A DNA stretch of 64,000 bases from Marinicella marina (GTDB taxonomy: Bacteria; Pseudomonadota; Gammaproteobacteria; Xanthomonadales; Marinicellaceae): NCBI RefSeq assembly GCF_030065545.1, contig NZ_JASJNC010000006.1, positions 1 to 64,000 on the forward strand, read 5' to 3'. Below are positions 54,094 to 62,903 of the stretch, piece by piece. A model generated the notes under the pieces. The model was not told where the DNA came from, made no database searches, and saw only the letters and a program-made list of their open reading frames with translations. Each line of letters begins with the position of its first letter. Within the stretch, counting starts at the first letter, position 1. The position numbers were made by a program, and so were the translations under genes.

Positions 54094-54870
54094 TTGGATA
54101 AACATTATTATTACCAGAACTCAGTGCAATGCGTTGAAGCTGAAATTGATTTCGTCGAAAGTACATACCAGTTGATTAAAGGCCATCCGGCACGAAGCTT
54201 GCGAGAGGATTTTTGTGGAACCGCTCAAACAGCTTGTGAGTGGGTGCAGCGGCATCCAAGTAACACGGCCATTGGCGTTGATTTAGATCCTTTGGTATTA
54301 CAGTGGGGCGAAAATAACAACTTGGCTGCGTTGGCGCCTGATCAACTGCAACGCATAGAATTATTGAATGATGATGTGATAACAGCATCAACCCAACAAC
54401 TGGACGTGGTATTGGCGATGAATTTCAGTTATTTTATTTTTATGCAACGCAGTCAAATGATTGCTTATTTTTCCAGTGTACTTGAGGCCCTGAACACGGA
54501 TGGTGTGCTTTTTCTGGACGCATTTGGTGGTTATGAGGCAGCCAAAGAGTTGCGTGAGGAACGTGAGTGTGATGGCTTCATCTATATCTGGGAACAAGCC
54601 AGTTTTAATCCCATAAATTCACAAATGCAATGCTACATCCATTTTGTTCTGGATGATGGAACCAGAATGGACAAGGCTTTTGATTATTATTGGCGGTTGT
54701 GGACCTTACCTGAAATCACCGAAATGCTGATTGAGGCGGGATTCAGTTCGGCAGAGGTTTATTGGGAAGGCACCGACGCTGAAACCGGTGAAGGTGATGG
54801 AATATACTCAAAATCAGAAGTAGGTACGGCTGATGCAGGCTGGGTATGCTATGTTGTGGCTGAAAAGTAA
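54094..54870 (+). CDS. Class I SAM-dependent methyltransferase
   Basis: This 258-residue methyltransferase starts at TTG, with AAGG inside the end of the beta gene as ribosome site. The SAM motif is REDFCGTAQTACEWVQRH near 37-54, then IGVDLDP near 58, and DVVLAMNFSYFIF near 106. The substrate is unknown. Seven bases separate it from the beta gene, so it is probably co-transcribed with the oxidoreductase. It converges with the PilZ gene. Confidence 0.82.
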   Translation: MDKHYYYQNSVQCVEAEIDFVESTYQLIKGHPARSLREDFCGTAQTACEWVQRHPSNTAIGVDLDPLVLQWGENNNLAALAPDQLQRIELLNDDVITASTQQLDVVLAMNFSYFIFMQRSQMIAYFSSVLEALNTDGVLFLDAFGGYEAAKELREERECDGFIYIWEQASFNPINSQMQCYIHFVLDDGTRMDKAFDYYWRLWTLPEITEMLIEAGFSSAEVYWEGTDAETGEGDGIYSKSEVGTADAGWVCYVVAEK

Positions 54871-54874
54871 GGAG

Positions 54875-55243
54875 TTATTCAGAAAGTTTTTTGATGTCGT
54901 CTCTTAACAGCTCTTTTTCTTCAATGTTGAGCTCAATCGTGCGTTTTAAACTGGCAAAGCTGTCCATATCGATTTGCGTCCATTCTGCGCCAAAAACAGC
55001 TTCATTGGCATGCACCACTTGAATGTTCATTATGATGGCTGGTGAGTTCTCTAAGGGAATGCTCAAGCGGTACAAGTCACCTGGGTTTGCTTTGTGATTG
55101 TCTGGGTTCTCCAGCAACACCCCTTTTAAGGAAATATCTAAGATTTGGGCGTTGTGGGCTTCCATACCTGAATACAAAGTAACTTCCTTACGCCAGGGTA
55201 TTCGAGTATACCGGCGCCGCTCTTCTGTGTGGTTTTTTTTCAT
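54875..55243 (-). CDS. PilZ-domain protein (c-di-GMP receptor)
   Basis: This 122-residue protein is a single PilZ domain. The c-di-GMP motifs are RRRYTRIPW near residue 10 (RxxxR) and DISLKGVLLE near 43 (DxSxxG), both intact. It probably controls motility or surface behaviour. The ATG at 55243 starts MKKNHTEERRR; a GTG 18 bases upstream is an alternative, and neither has a clear ribosome site. No partner domain is fused. Confidence 0.88.
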   Translation of the reverse strand: MKKNHTEERRRYTRIPWRKEVTLYSGMEAHNAQILDISLKGVLLENPDNHKANPGDLYRLSIPLENSPAIIMNIQVVHANEAVFGAEWTQIDMDSFASLKRTIELNIEEKELLRDDIKKLSE

Positions 55244-55331
55244 ACGGTAGATTTTACCCACGTTCGCTCTCAGTACAAGTAAACATTTCAGGCTATTGAG
55301 CCTACCTCATGATCAGAAGTGAAACTGTGAC

Positions 55332-56126
55332 TCAGTACAACATTTTGGTTAATAAATCAGCCAGTCCCTCATAATCTGCCATGTCAACCTCTACAAAGCC
55401 ATCGGCATTCAGCTCAATCAAGATATCAAAAGACTCATCGTCATCACCAATAGACAGCAAGGCATTGCGAACAATTTCTCTGATACCTGGATCCACAGTT
55501 GAGGATGCAGTGAATGTCATGCCAGGAATTTTTTCACTTTCTTTCAAAGATAAAAAGTTTGGGTACAGTTCGAACAGTGAATTCGGAATGATGGCAGCGT
55601 TGGCTGATTGTGCAAATACCTGTTCTATGACATCTTCCCATGAAAGCGCAGTTACAATTTTGTTGGGTTGCAGAAATAAATCAGTAAACCATTGGTCAAA
55701 ATAAATTGAACCCATATTTGGGTTTGGCAGAGTCACAACTCCTTCACCAACCAAGAATTCACCAATGTCTTGTCCCTCAGCTGGCTCAAAGTTAGAGATT
55801 AGATGGAAACTGGCATCTTGTTCGAATCGAGCCAATGGCACATAGTTTTTTTCCTGCACTCGGTAGGCAGCTATGTGGGATGCATCCAAAGTGAAGTCAG
55901 GTTCCTCGTTTCTGGCCGAACGCCAGTAAAAGTAATAATTGTCGGATATGACTAAATCGATTGTTAATCCAGTTTTTTTCTCCAGCCATTCTTGTAAGGG
56001 TTGGAAAACCAATTCAGCTTGATCTTTGGGATAAATGGCCTCGACAGCTAATGTGAAATTTTGCCCCAATGATGTTTGTGCTGAAAGCAAGAAAAATAAC
56101 AGCCATACCAGTTTTTTTAGTTTCAT
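55332..56126 (-). CDS. PhnD-like periplasmic substrate-binding protein (orphan)
   Basis: This 264-residue protein has a signal peptide (MKLKKLVWLLFFLLSAQTSLG) and the fold of phosphate/phosphonate ABC binding proteins (YPKDQAELVFQPLQEWLEKK, DFTLDASHIAAYR, VTLPNPNMGSIYFDQWF). No permease or ATPase gene lies nearby, so it is an orphan. Such orphans may act as sensors or feed a distant transporter. It lies on the minus strand upstream of the pilZ gene with a 88-base gap. Confidence 0.82.
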   Translation of the reverse strand: MKLKKLVWLLFFLLSAQTSLGQNFTLAVEAIYPKDQAELVFQPLQEWLEKKTGLTIDLVISDNYYFYWRSARNEEPDFTLDASHIAAYRVQEKNYVPLARFEQDASFHLISNFEPAEGQDIGEFLVGEGVVTLPNPNMGSIYFDQWFTDLFLQPNKIVTALSWEDVIEQVFAQSANAAIIPNSLFELYPNFLSLKESEKIPGMTFTASSTVDPGIREIVRNALLSIGDDDESFDILIELNADGFVEVDMADYEGLADLLTKMLY

Positions 56127-56272
56127 GTTTTATGTCCCACCATAAATTATTTAATCTACTATAGATAATAACATGGCAACATGGCTAAGTACATACGCTG
56201 ATGACTGATTATAAGATTATCCAATTTCACACAATGTGGTTGGAAGTGACTGATTAACTGCACTAAATATCG

Positions 56273-56977
56273 TCAATTTGCTGGTGCAATAACCTGTGTC
56301 AACCAATCATCACCAAGCCTGATAGAAGGCGCACAAACTTCTACTTTTTTAGCAAACCCGGTTAAATCTGCCATTTGTCCGTTCACGACATCGCTTGGAT
56401 TTTTATGACTTACGGCAATCATTCTTTTTTTAACTTTGCCAAGGAAGTGAAGCCTGGCAACGATTTCCTGTCCAGGGTAACAGCCTTTATTAAAATCTAT
56501 GACTCCAATCTGGTCGAGGTTAAGATGCTGAGGTATGAACATTTCACTGGTTTCTTTGGTTATCCAAGGCAGGCCGACATCAAACATGTGCAGCCAAAAT
56601 TGATCATGGTTGGGTGTGATTTGGGTTGATGTTTCTGCTTCGATAATATCGACGCCATAATCATTTGTTAAGTTTTGTGTCAAAACCAGTTGTGCTGTTG
56701 ATTGATTGATGTTTACGTCCATTCGAAACTTGCGCATTTGCACGTATTGCAAAAAAGTGTCACTTAAATCTGAATTTATCGCGACATAGGTTGTTTTCTC
56801 AGTGTTTTTCAGAAAGAAGCTGAATATGATTCTGCCTTTAGGGTTGCAAATAGCTGTGTAAACAACTGCTTCATTCTTGTCGTTGAGCTCACTGACTACT
56901 TGGTTGTTTAAGAAAGCCATGACATCCTTGCCACTTAATTCAAGAACGTCAATGTGGTTATTGTTATTTTCAGACAT
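56273..56977 (-). CDS. ygfZ: YgfZ-like folate-binding Fe-S maturation protein
   Basis: This 234-residue protein belongs to the YgfZ/GcvT family, which helps mature Fe-S enzymes with tetrahydrofolate. The motif NKGCYPGQEIVARLHFLGKV near 162 contains the conserved cysteine. The rest is shorter than in E. coli YgfZ (about 326 residues), a short form of the family. It is divergent from the SDH cluster, whose enzyme contains Fe-S clusters, as is common in gammaproteobacteria. Confidence 0.9.
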   Translation of the reverse strand: MSENNNNHIDVLELSGKDVMAFLNNQVVSELNDKNEAVVYTAICNPKGRIIFSFFLKNTEKTTYVAINSDLSDTFLQYVQMRKFRMDVNINQSTAQLVLTQNLTNDYGVDIIEAETSTQITPNHDQFWLHMFDVGLPWITKETSEMFIPQHLNLDQIGVIDFNKGCYPGQEIVARLHFLGKVKKRMIAVSHKNPSDVVNGQMADLTGFAKKVEVCAPSIRLGDDWLTQVIAPAN

Positions 56978-56987
56978 AAGTTTGGTG

Positions 56988-57016
56988 TTTAATTGGTGTT
57001 AGTTAGGTGTTATAAT
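56988..57016 (+). promoter_or_regulatory. Possible promoter of the sdh cluster
   Basis: TTTAAT (56988-56993), a 17-base spacer and a perfect TATAAT (57011-57016) lie in the divergent ygfZ-sdh region. The leader to the first ATG would be about 120 bases. The -35 is weak. Confidence 0.4.
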
Positions 57017-57140
57017 TTGGATTATTAAATTTGTACAGCTTTGACGTGAAATTCAAGTACATGTTGCTATCATCCTCGCTTGAAAATAGACAGCAAAATA
57101 CCATATAAATAATTAATTACCCACTGAAGACTGAGGATAT

Positions 57141-57296
57141 ATGAATCAAATCAAAGAAGACAACAAAAAGCCACAAAAAAACAAAGATGATGCAAAAACC
57201 GCTGAAAAAAAGAAAGAATACGGCGGGCGCAAAGATGGTTTGGACCCCACTCGTTATGGAGATTGGGAGAAGAACGGCAGATGCATCGATTTCTGA
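57141..57296 (+). CDS. SDHAF4-like succinate dehydrogenase assembly factor (DUF1674)
   Basis: This 51-residue protein is a lysine-rich chain ending in GGRKDGLDPTRYGDWEKNGR, then CIDF, the conserved C-terminal signature of DUF1674/SDHAF4. SDHAF4 protects the flavinated SdhA subunit during assembly in mitochondria; the bacterial role is inferred. GAGGATAT precedes the ATG at 57141. It lies 32 bases before sdhC and is easy to miss because it is so short. Confidence 0.88.
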   Translation: MNQIKEDNKKPQKNKDDAKTAEKKKEYGGRKDGLDPTRYGDWEKNGRCIDF

Positions 57297-57328
57297 CTAT
57301 CACAACCTCAAAAAAAACAGGATTATAA

Positions 57329-57706
57329 ATGAATAACACACAAAGGCCATTATCGCCTCACTTGCAGGTATACAAACCTCAGCTGACGTCAATGCTGTCC
57401 ATATTACATCGCATCACTGGATTGCTGTTGTCCTTGGGTATGCTGGTTTTTATTTACTGGTTGTTCCAACTGGTCAATAACCCAGTTCAAGCAGACGCCA
57501 TTATTGGTTTTTTCAAATCTGGTTTTGGTCAGTTTCTGACTTTTGCATGGGTTTTTACTTTCTTTTATCATTTGTGTAATGGCATCAGGCATTTGTTTTG
57601 GGATATTGGCAAGGGCATCTCGATTCCAGCAGTTTATCGCTCTGGATACTTGGTGTTATTCATGGCGGTTGTTTTGACAGCCTTGATTTTTTTACTGGCC
57701 AGATAG
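57329..57706 (+). CDS. sdhC: Succinate dehydrogenase cytochrome b556 subunit
   Basis: This 125-residue membrane anchor has three helices (about 25-48, 65-88, 104-124). RPLSPHLQVYKPQLTSMLSI and LHRITG near 20-32 hold the quinone-site Ser and Arg, and FYHLCNGIRHLFWD near 77-90 holds the haem-ligand histidine. It anchors SDH in the inner membrane with SdhD. sdhD follows after ten bases. Confidence 0.95.
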   Translation: MNNTQRPLSPHLQVYKPQLTSMLSILHRITGLLLSLGMLVFIYWLFQLVNNPVQADAIIGFFKSGFGQFLTFAWVFTFFYHLCNGIRHLFWDIGKGISIPAVYRSGYLVLFMAVVLTALIFLLAR

Positions 57707-57716
57707 GAGATAAAAG

Positions 57717-58094
57717 ATGAGTTACGAAACTGATTTAGGTAAGGTGAAAGGATTGGGTTCATCAAAACACGGCTTTGGTCATTGGTGGATGCAAAGGATG
57801 TCTGCGATATTGCTTGTTCCCACTGGCCTGTACGTGTTATTCAGTCTGGCACAGCTAGATGTTTTTAATGCGGCCGCAGTGGTTGCATGGCTTAGCAGTC
57901 CGCTCAATGCAGCCATCACATTATTATTTGCTGTGACAGGTAGTTACCACGGCGCTCTGGGTATTCAGGTGGTGTTAGAAGATTATGTCCACAACCACGC
58001 CATTAACCTGATATTACAATATTTGACCAAAATTCTTATGATTGTGATGATTATGGCAACTGTTTACGCCATAGCCTCAATCTTATTAGGATAA
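57717..58094 (+). CDS. sdhD: Succinate dehydrogenase membrane anchor subunit D
   Basis: This 125-residue anchor subunit has an N-terminal block [19 protein letters not shown] and the haem and quinone region [18 protein letters not shown] near 80-97, where the histidine and Asp-Tyr pair are conserved. Three membrane helices are visible. TAGGAGAT lies before the ATG. The gap to sdhA is four bases. Confidence 0.95.
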   Translation: MSYETDLGKVKGLGSSKHGFGHWWMQRMSAILLVPTGLYVLFSLAQLDVFNAAAVVAWLSSPLNAAITLLFAVTGSYHGALGIQVVLEDYVHNHAINLILQYLTKILMIVMIMATVYAIASILLG

Positions 58095-58098
58095 TTAC

Positions 58099-59886
58099 AT
58101 GAATGATAAATACAAAATAACAGAACATAAATTCGATGCAATTGTAGTGGGTGCTGGCGGTGCTGGTCTCAGGGCTACAATGGGTCTTGCAACCAAGGGC
58201 TTATCAACTGCTTGTATCTCAAAAGTTTTTCCAACCCGCTCACACACGGTGGCAGCTCAAGGCGGCATGTCGGCTTCATTAGGTAACATGGGTGAGGACG
58301 ATTGGCGTTGGCACATGTATGACACCATCAAAGGATCTGACTGGCTGGGCGATCAAGACGCGATTGAATACATGTGTCGCGAAGCAGTGCCATCAGTGAT
58401 TGAATTGGAACACTATGGCGTGCCTTTTTCACGCACTGAAGAAGGTAAAATTTATCAACGTCCTTTCGGTGGCATGACCACCAACTACGGCGAAGGTACC
58501 GCACAAAGAACCTGTGCTGCGGCTGACCGTACCGGTCATGCCATCTTGCATACTCTTTATCAACAGTCGCTTAAGCACGATGCTTCTTTTTTCATTGAAT
58601 ACTTTGCCATTGACTTGGTGATGGAAGACGGTGAATGCAAAGGTGTGTTGGCTTGGAATTTAGCTGATGGCACGCTGCACTTATTCCGTGGTCATGCGGT
58701 TATTTTAGCAACTGGTGGATACGGTAGGGCCTATTTCTCAGCCACCTCTGCGCATACGTGTACAGGCGATGGCAATGCCATGGTGCTGCGTGCGGGTTTA
58801 CCACTGCAAGATATGGAGTTTGTTCAGTTTCATCCAACAGGTATTTATGGCGCTGGTTGCCTCATCACCGAGGGCGTCAGGGGAGAGGGCGGTTTCTTGA
58901 CTAACTCCAAAGGCGAGCGCTTCATGGAAAGGTATGCACCCAATGCCAAAGATTTGGCTTCAAGAGATGTCGTATCAAGATCAATGACCATTGAGATCAG
59001 AGAAGGCAGAGGAGTTGGCGAAGAGGGTGATCATATTCATTTGAATCTGCAACATTTAGGCGCAGATGTTATCAACAAACGTTTGCCGGGCATTGCTGAA
59101 TCAGCTGAAATTTTCGCTGGTGTGGACGTGGCCAAGGAGCCCATTCCAGTGTTGCCCACTGTGCACTACAACATGGGGGGTATCCCAACAAATTACCATG
59201 GCGAAGTGGTGAATAAAGTGGGTGATGATCCAGACCAAGTTGTTCCTGGGTTGTTTGCCATTGGTGAGGCAGCTTGTGTGTCAGTTCATGGTGCCAACCG
59301 ATTGGGTTCAAATTCGTTACTTGACTTGATTGTATTTGGCAGAGCGGTAGCTAATCGTTGTGCAGAAATCATCAAGCCCAACACCAATCACAGAGAGTTG
59401 TCAGCAGGGGTTCTGGATAAGTCTTTGGATAACTTAGACAAAACCAGACATGCAGATGGTGACGTCAGAACTGCTGATTTGCGCTTGGAGATGCAAAAAA
59501 TCATGCAAAGCAATGCAGCTGTTTTTAGGTCTGGAGAGGTATTGCAAGAAGGTTGTGACAAAATCACGGCTACTGCTGCCAAAATGGATAATCTTAAAGT
59601 CGCAGACAAATCAATGATTTGGAATACAGATTTAGTGGAAACCTTGGAATTGCAAAATTTGATGTTGCAAGCCAAAGCAACCATTTTCTCCGCCGCCAAT
59701 CGGAAAGAATCCAGAGGCGCCCATGCCCGAGAAGATTTTCCTGAAAGGAATGATGAAGAGTGGATGAAACACACCTTGTCTTATATCAATGAGCAGGGTG
59801 AAGTGACTTTTGAGTACAGACCAGTCCACATGAATACTTTGACTGACGAGTGTGAAGTTATTCCACCCAAACAGCGCGTTTACTGA
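58099..59886 (+). CDS. sdhA: Succinate dehydrogenase flavoprotein subunit
   Basis: This 595-residue subunit oxidises succinate to fumarate. The FAD motif [16 protein letters not shown] is near 15, the covalent-FAD histidine is in [17 protein letters not shown] near 46, and substrate-binding [21 protein letters not shown] is near 250. [14 protein letters not shown] closes the capping region. The length is normal. It relies on the SdhE and SDHAF4-like factors encoded on either side. Confidence 0.97.
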   Translation: MNDKYKITEHKFDAIVVGAGGAGLRATMGLATKGLSTACISKVFPTRSHTVAAQGGMSASLGNMGEDDWRWHMYDTIKGSDWLGDQDAIEYMCREAVPSVIELEHYGVPFSRTEEGKIYQRPFGGMTTNYGEGTAQRTCAAADRTGHAILHTLYQQSLKHDASFFIEYFAIDLVMEDGECKGVLAWNLADGTLHLFRGHAVILATGGYGRAYFSATSAHTCTGDGNAMVLRAGLPLQDMEFVQFHPTGIYGAGCLITEGVRGEGGFLTNSKGERFMERYAPNAKDLASRDVVSRSMTIEIREGRGVGEEGDHIHLNLQHLGADVINKRLPGIAESAEIFAGVDVAKEPIPVLPTVHYNMGGIPTNYHGEVVNKVGDDPDQVVPGLFAIGEAACVSVHGANRLGSNSLLDLIVFGRAVANRCAEIIKPNTNHRELSAGVLDKSLDNLDKTRHADGDVRTADLRLEMQKIMQSNAAVFRSGEVLQEGCDKITATAAKMDNLKVADKSMIWNTDLVETLELQNLMLQAKATIFSAANRKESRGAHAREDFPERNDEEWMKHTLSYINEQGEVTFEYRPVHMNTLTDECEVIPPKQRVY

Positions 59887-59894
59887 GAAATAAT

Positions 59895-60683
59895 ATGGCA
59901 GAATTTAGATTACCCAAAAATTCAAAAGTACAAAAAGGCAACCACCACAAAGCAAATGGTTCGGCTTCAAACACCACCACATTTAAAATATATAGGTGGT
60001 CGCCAGATGATTCGGAAAATCCGAGAACCGACACTTACGAAGTTGATTTAGACAGCTGTGGTCCAATGGTATTAGATGCCCTGATTAAAATCAAAGACGA
60101 AATTGATTCTACGGTCACATTCAGGCGGTCGTGCAGAGAGGGCATTTGTGGTTCCTGTGCGATGAATATCAACGGCACAAATACACTGGCATGTACCACT
60201 TCAATCAAACAATTCAAAGGTAAAGACATTGCCATTTATCCTTTGCCCCATATGGAAGTGATCAAAGATTTGGTGCCTGATTTAACGCACTTCTATGCAC
60301 AGTACGCATCAATAAAGCCGTGGATGCAGACCGATTCAGTACCATTGCCGGATAAAGAGCGTTTACAATCAATTGAAGACCGTGAAAAACTTGATGGATT
60401 GTATGAGTGCATTTTGTGTGCATGTTGTCAAACTTCTTGTCCCAGTTATTGGTGGAATGGTGACCGTTATTTAGGACCTGCAGTGTTGCTTCAATCTTAT
60501 CGCTGGTTGGCTGATTCTCGTGATGAATATACTGGTGAAAGACTGGAGGATTTAGAAGATCCGTTTAAAGTCTACCGCTGTCACACCATCATGAATTGTG
60601 CTAACACATGTCCCAAAGGTTTAAACCCTGGTAAAGCGATTGGCGAGATTAAGAAAATGATAGCCAAGAGGCATGCCTTATAA
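59895..60683 (+). CDS. sdhB: Succinate dehydrogenase iron-sulfur subunit
   Basis: This 262-residue subunit carries three Fe-S clusters that pass electrons from FAD to ubiquinone. The [2Fe-2S] motif CREGICGSC is near 80, the [4Fe-4S] motif [12 protein letters not shown] is near 175 and the [3Fe-4S] motif [15 protein letters not shown] is near 240. It has an N-terminal polar extension of about 25 residues ([16 protein letters not shown]). Its stop overlaps the sdhE start by one base. Confidence 0.96.
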   Translation: MAEFRLPKNSKVQKGNHHKANGSASNTTTFKIYRWSPDDSENPRTDTYEVDLDSCGPMVLDALIKIKDEIDSTVTFRRSCREGICGSCAMNINGTNTLACTTSIKQFKGKDIAIYPLPHMEVIKDLVPDLTHFYAQYASIKPWMQTDSVPLPDKERLQSIEDREKLDGLYECILCACCQTSCPSYWWNGDRYLGPAVLLQSYRWLADSRDEYTGERLEDLEDPFKVYRCHTIMNCANTCPKGLNPGKAIGEIKKMIAKRHAL

Positions 60684-60955
60684 TGTCTGATGATTCAGTC
60701 AATCATTTGACTGAAGGGTATTTTAAATGGCGATGCCGCCGTGGCATGAAAGAGCTTGATTTTATTCTTAATCGGTTCGTTGATGCTGAATATACGGTGC
60801 TTACAGCTGTAGATTTGACCTTGTTTGACCAGCTGTTGGACGAGGAAGATATGTTGCTTTGGTATTGGCTCAGTGGTAAGCAAAAACCTCAAAACGAGCA
60901 TCGTGACTATGCAAATTTGGTGGAGCGAATATGTGCAGCCGGTTATCATAAATAA
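60683..60955 (+). CDS. sdhE: SdhE, succinate dehydrogenase flavinylation factor
   Basis: This 90-residue protein helps attach FAD to SdhA. The signature RRGMKELDFILNRF near 18-31 includes the conserved RGxxE, and DEEDMLLWYWLSG near 52-64 completes the fold. The length is typical. It starts on the last base of the sdhB stop and its end overlaps the next gene, so all three are tightly coupled. SdhE is the mitochondrial SDHAF2 homologue. Confidence 0.95.
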   Translation: MSDDSVNHLTEGYFKWRCRRGMKELDFILNRFVDAEYTVLTAVDLTLFDQLLDEEDMLLWYWLSGKQKPQNEHRDYANLVERICAAGYHK

Positions 60956-61373
60956 AACTCAATTGATTCAGCCCATTTCGATGGTGGTTGTGGTGACATT
61001 TATTTTTATTGCGTCGCTCATACCAGTTGTTTCAATCAGCCAATCACATGCGTTTGTTTTTGTTTTGTTGATTGTGACTTTGGTTTGGTATTTGAAAAGT
61101 CTTGTTAATGATGAGTACGGCTACATTAATGTTTCAGAAAATGGCGTTTATTTGCATCAAGTCAATTCTGAGATTCAGCAAAATCAACCAATCCAGTTAT
61201 TGATAATTGCGTGCTGGCAACTGCCGTGGGTACTGTTTGTAAAATTCAAGCAGCATAACGCTTCGAAAGTTTTATATTTGTGTTTTTCCCGTAACAAAAT
61301 TGGTGCAGAAAATTATTCAATGCTAATCGCAACATTTGTCCAGCAAAATCAACAGGAATCGTGTCATGAATAA
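60933..61373 (+). CDS. YgfX-like membrane protein
   Basis: This protein of about 146 residues has two hydrophobic helices (about 10-50) and a soluble tail, matching the YgfX (CptA) layout, and YgfX normally follows sdhE. GTG at 60933 is preceded by GGAGCG, while an ATG at 60909 adds eight residues and lies deeper in sdhE. E. coli YgfX has been described as a toxin opposed by YgfY/SdhE, although SdhE's flavinylation role is the better established one. Sequence identity is low, so this rests largely on context. Its stop overlaps ispG by eight bases. Confidence 0.65.
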   Translation: MQPVIINKTQLIQPISMVVVVTFIFIASLIPVVSISQSHAFVFVLLIVTLVWYLKSLVNDEYGYINVSENGVYLHQVNSEIQQNQPIQLLIIACWQLPWVLFVKFKQHNASKVLYLCFSRNKIGAENYSMLIATFVQQNQQESCHE

Positions 61374-62574
61374 TCGTTTATCAGTCAATGTTGGCGGTGT
61401 AACCGTTGGCGAGGATCAACCAGGTAAAAGACATGTTGTGATTCAGTCTATGACCAACACCGATACAGCAGACGCCAAAGGTACTGCGCAACAGATATAT
61501 GAGTTGCACCAAGCGGGTTCTGAACTGGTTCGCATTACGGTAAACAATGAAGAGTCAGCTGCGGCAGTACCTGAAATCATAGACAGGCTGCGTGCGGCCT
61601 ATTGCCATGTTCCAGTGATTGGTGATTTTCATTACAACGGTCACCGCTTGTTGAACGATTATCCTCAATGTGCAGAAAAGTTGGCAAAATATAGGATCAA
61701 CCCAGGGAACGTTGGTTTTGGCAAAAAAAGAGATCAGCAATTTGAATCCATCATCGCAGTGGCTAAAGATTTGGACAAACCAGTGAGAATAGGTGGTAAT
61801 TGGGGTAGTTTAGACCAAAAGCTGATGGCAAAAATGATGGATGAGAACGCCAAGGCTCAACAACCATTATCCAGTGGCGCTTTGATTGAAAAGGCGTTGA
61901 TAGACTCTGTGCTCAATAGTGCAGAGCAAGCCGAATCATTCGGCTTGGGCGCTGATAAAATAATCGTTAGCTGTAAAGTCAGCGGCGTGCAGTCATTGGT
62001 GAGGATTTATCAGGAGTTGTATCGCTCATGTCAGTACGCGCTGCATTTAGGTTTGACAGAAGCTGGTATGGGTAATAAGGGTATAGTGGCTTCAACAGCA
62101 GCTTTGTCAATTTTGCTGCAACAAGGCATAGGTGACACCATCAGGGTTTCATTGACGCCAGAACCTAACCAGGCCAGAACTGCTGAAGTCAAAGTGGCCC
62201 AACAAATATTGCAAAGTTTAGAGTTACAATCTTTTAAACCAGAAGTTACGGCTTGTCCTGGTTGTGGCAGAACCACCAGTGAGTTTTTTCAGGTTTTGGC
62301 CAAACAAGTAACCGAGCATATGGATGCCAAAATGCCTGAATGGCGCGTCTCCCATCCCGGTGTAAAAGAGATGAACGTGGCAGTTATGGGCTGTATTGTT
62401 AATGGTCCTGGTGAATCTAAACATGCTGACATAGGTATCTCATTACCTGGCACCGGTGAGGCGCCATCTGCCCCCATCTTCATTAAAGGCGAGAAAACTC
62501 ACACTTTAAGGGGTGATGACATCGCCCAACAATTTATCAAAATATTGGATGATTTTGTAACCACTAATTACTGA
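61366..62574 (+). CDS. ispG: 4-hydroxy-3-methylbut-2-enyl-diphosphate synthase
   Basis: This 402-residue [4Fe-4S] enzyme of the MEP isoprenoid pathway has the N-terminal TIM barrel ([18 protein letters not shown]) and the cluster-binding C-terminal domain (CPGCGRTT near 300 and [21 protein letters not shown] near 345). The ATG at 61366 is preceded by CAGGAA and overlaps the YgfX-like gene. A longer frame from 61336 is not supported. A 329-base gap follows. Confidence 0.95.
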   Translation: MNNRLSVNVGGVTVGEDQPGKRHVVIQSMTNTDTADAKGTAQQIYELHQAGSELVRITVNNEESAAAVPEIIDRLRAAYCHVPVIGDFHYNGHRLLNDYPQCAEKLAKYRINPGNVGFGKKRDQQFESIIAVAKDLDKPVRIGGNWGSLDQKLMAKMMDENAKAQQPLSSGALIEKALIDSVLNSAEQAESFGLGADKIIVSCKVSGVQSLVRIYQELYRSCQYALHLGLTEAGMGNKGIVASTAALSILLQQGIGDTIRVSLTPEPNQARTAEVKVAQQILQSLELQSFKPEVTACPGCGRTTSEFFQVLAKQVTEHMDAKMPEWRVSHPGVKEMNVAVMGCIVNGPGESKHADIGISLPGTGEAPSAPIFIKGEKTHTLRGDDIAQQFIKILDDFVTTNY

Positions 62575-62903
62575 TCTTGCTCCCACTTGCTGGTTTTGTT
62601 TGTGGTTTAAATCATTATTATTTTCTTAATAACAACTTAATAGCGGATTGTGAAACAGCTCTAACTTGCGCAGATAAGGTGAGTAGATGTGGACAATTAT
62701 GGCTGTTTGCTTAAAACCACTCAAGACACAATAAAATTCAAATATATCTTGATTATTCAGTGATTTAAAGGTTATTCTTGCATTGTCTTCTTAAAAAAAG
62801 TAAAGTATTGACATAATTTGTGATTAGAGACACAGAAATAACTATATTTAATGATGTTTAATGGTCGCAAGTAGTTTTTGCAATTAATAAAGAGAGAAAT
62901 GTT
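62575..62903. other. Intergenic region before pilM
   Basis: This AT-rich gap has no gene or clear terminator. A good -35 (TTGACA at 62808-62813) lies 96 bases before pilM, but no matching -10 sits at 16-18 bases (CACAGA is found). The pil operon promoter could be here in a non-consensus form. No long inverted repeat was found. Confidence 0.5.

Noticed and set aside
62808-62836. TTGACA in front of pilM as a sigma-70 promoter
   Set aside because: The sequence at the proper spacing (CACAGA) is not a -10 element. A sigma-54 site was also sought, but the nearby GG and GC pairs have the wrong spacing.
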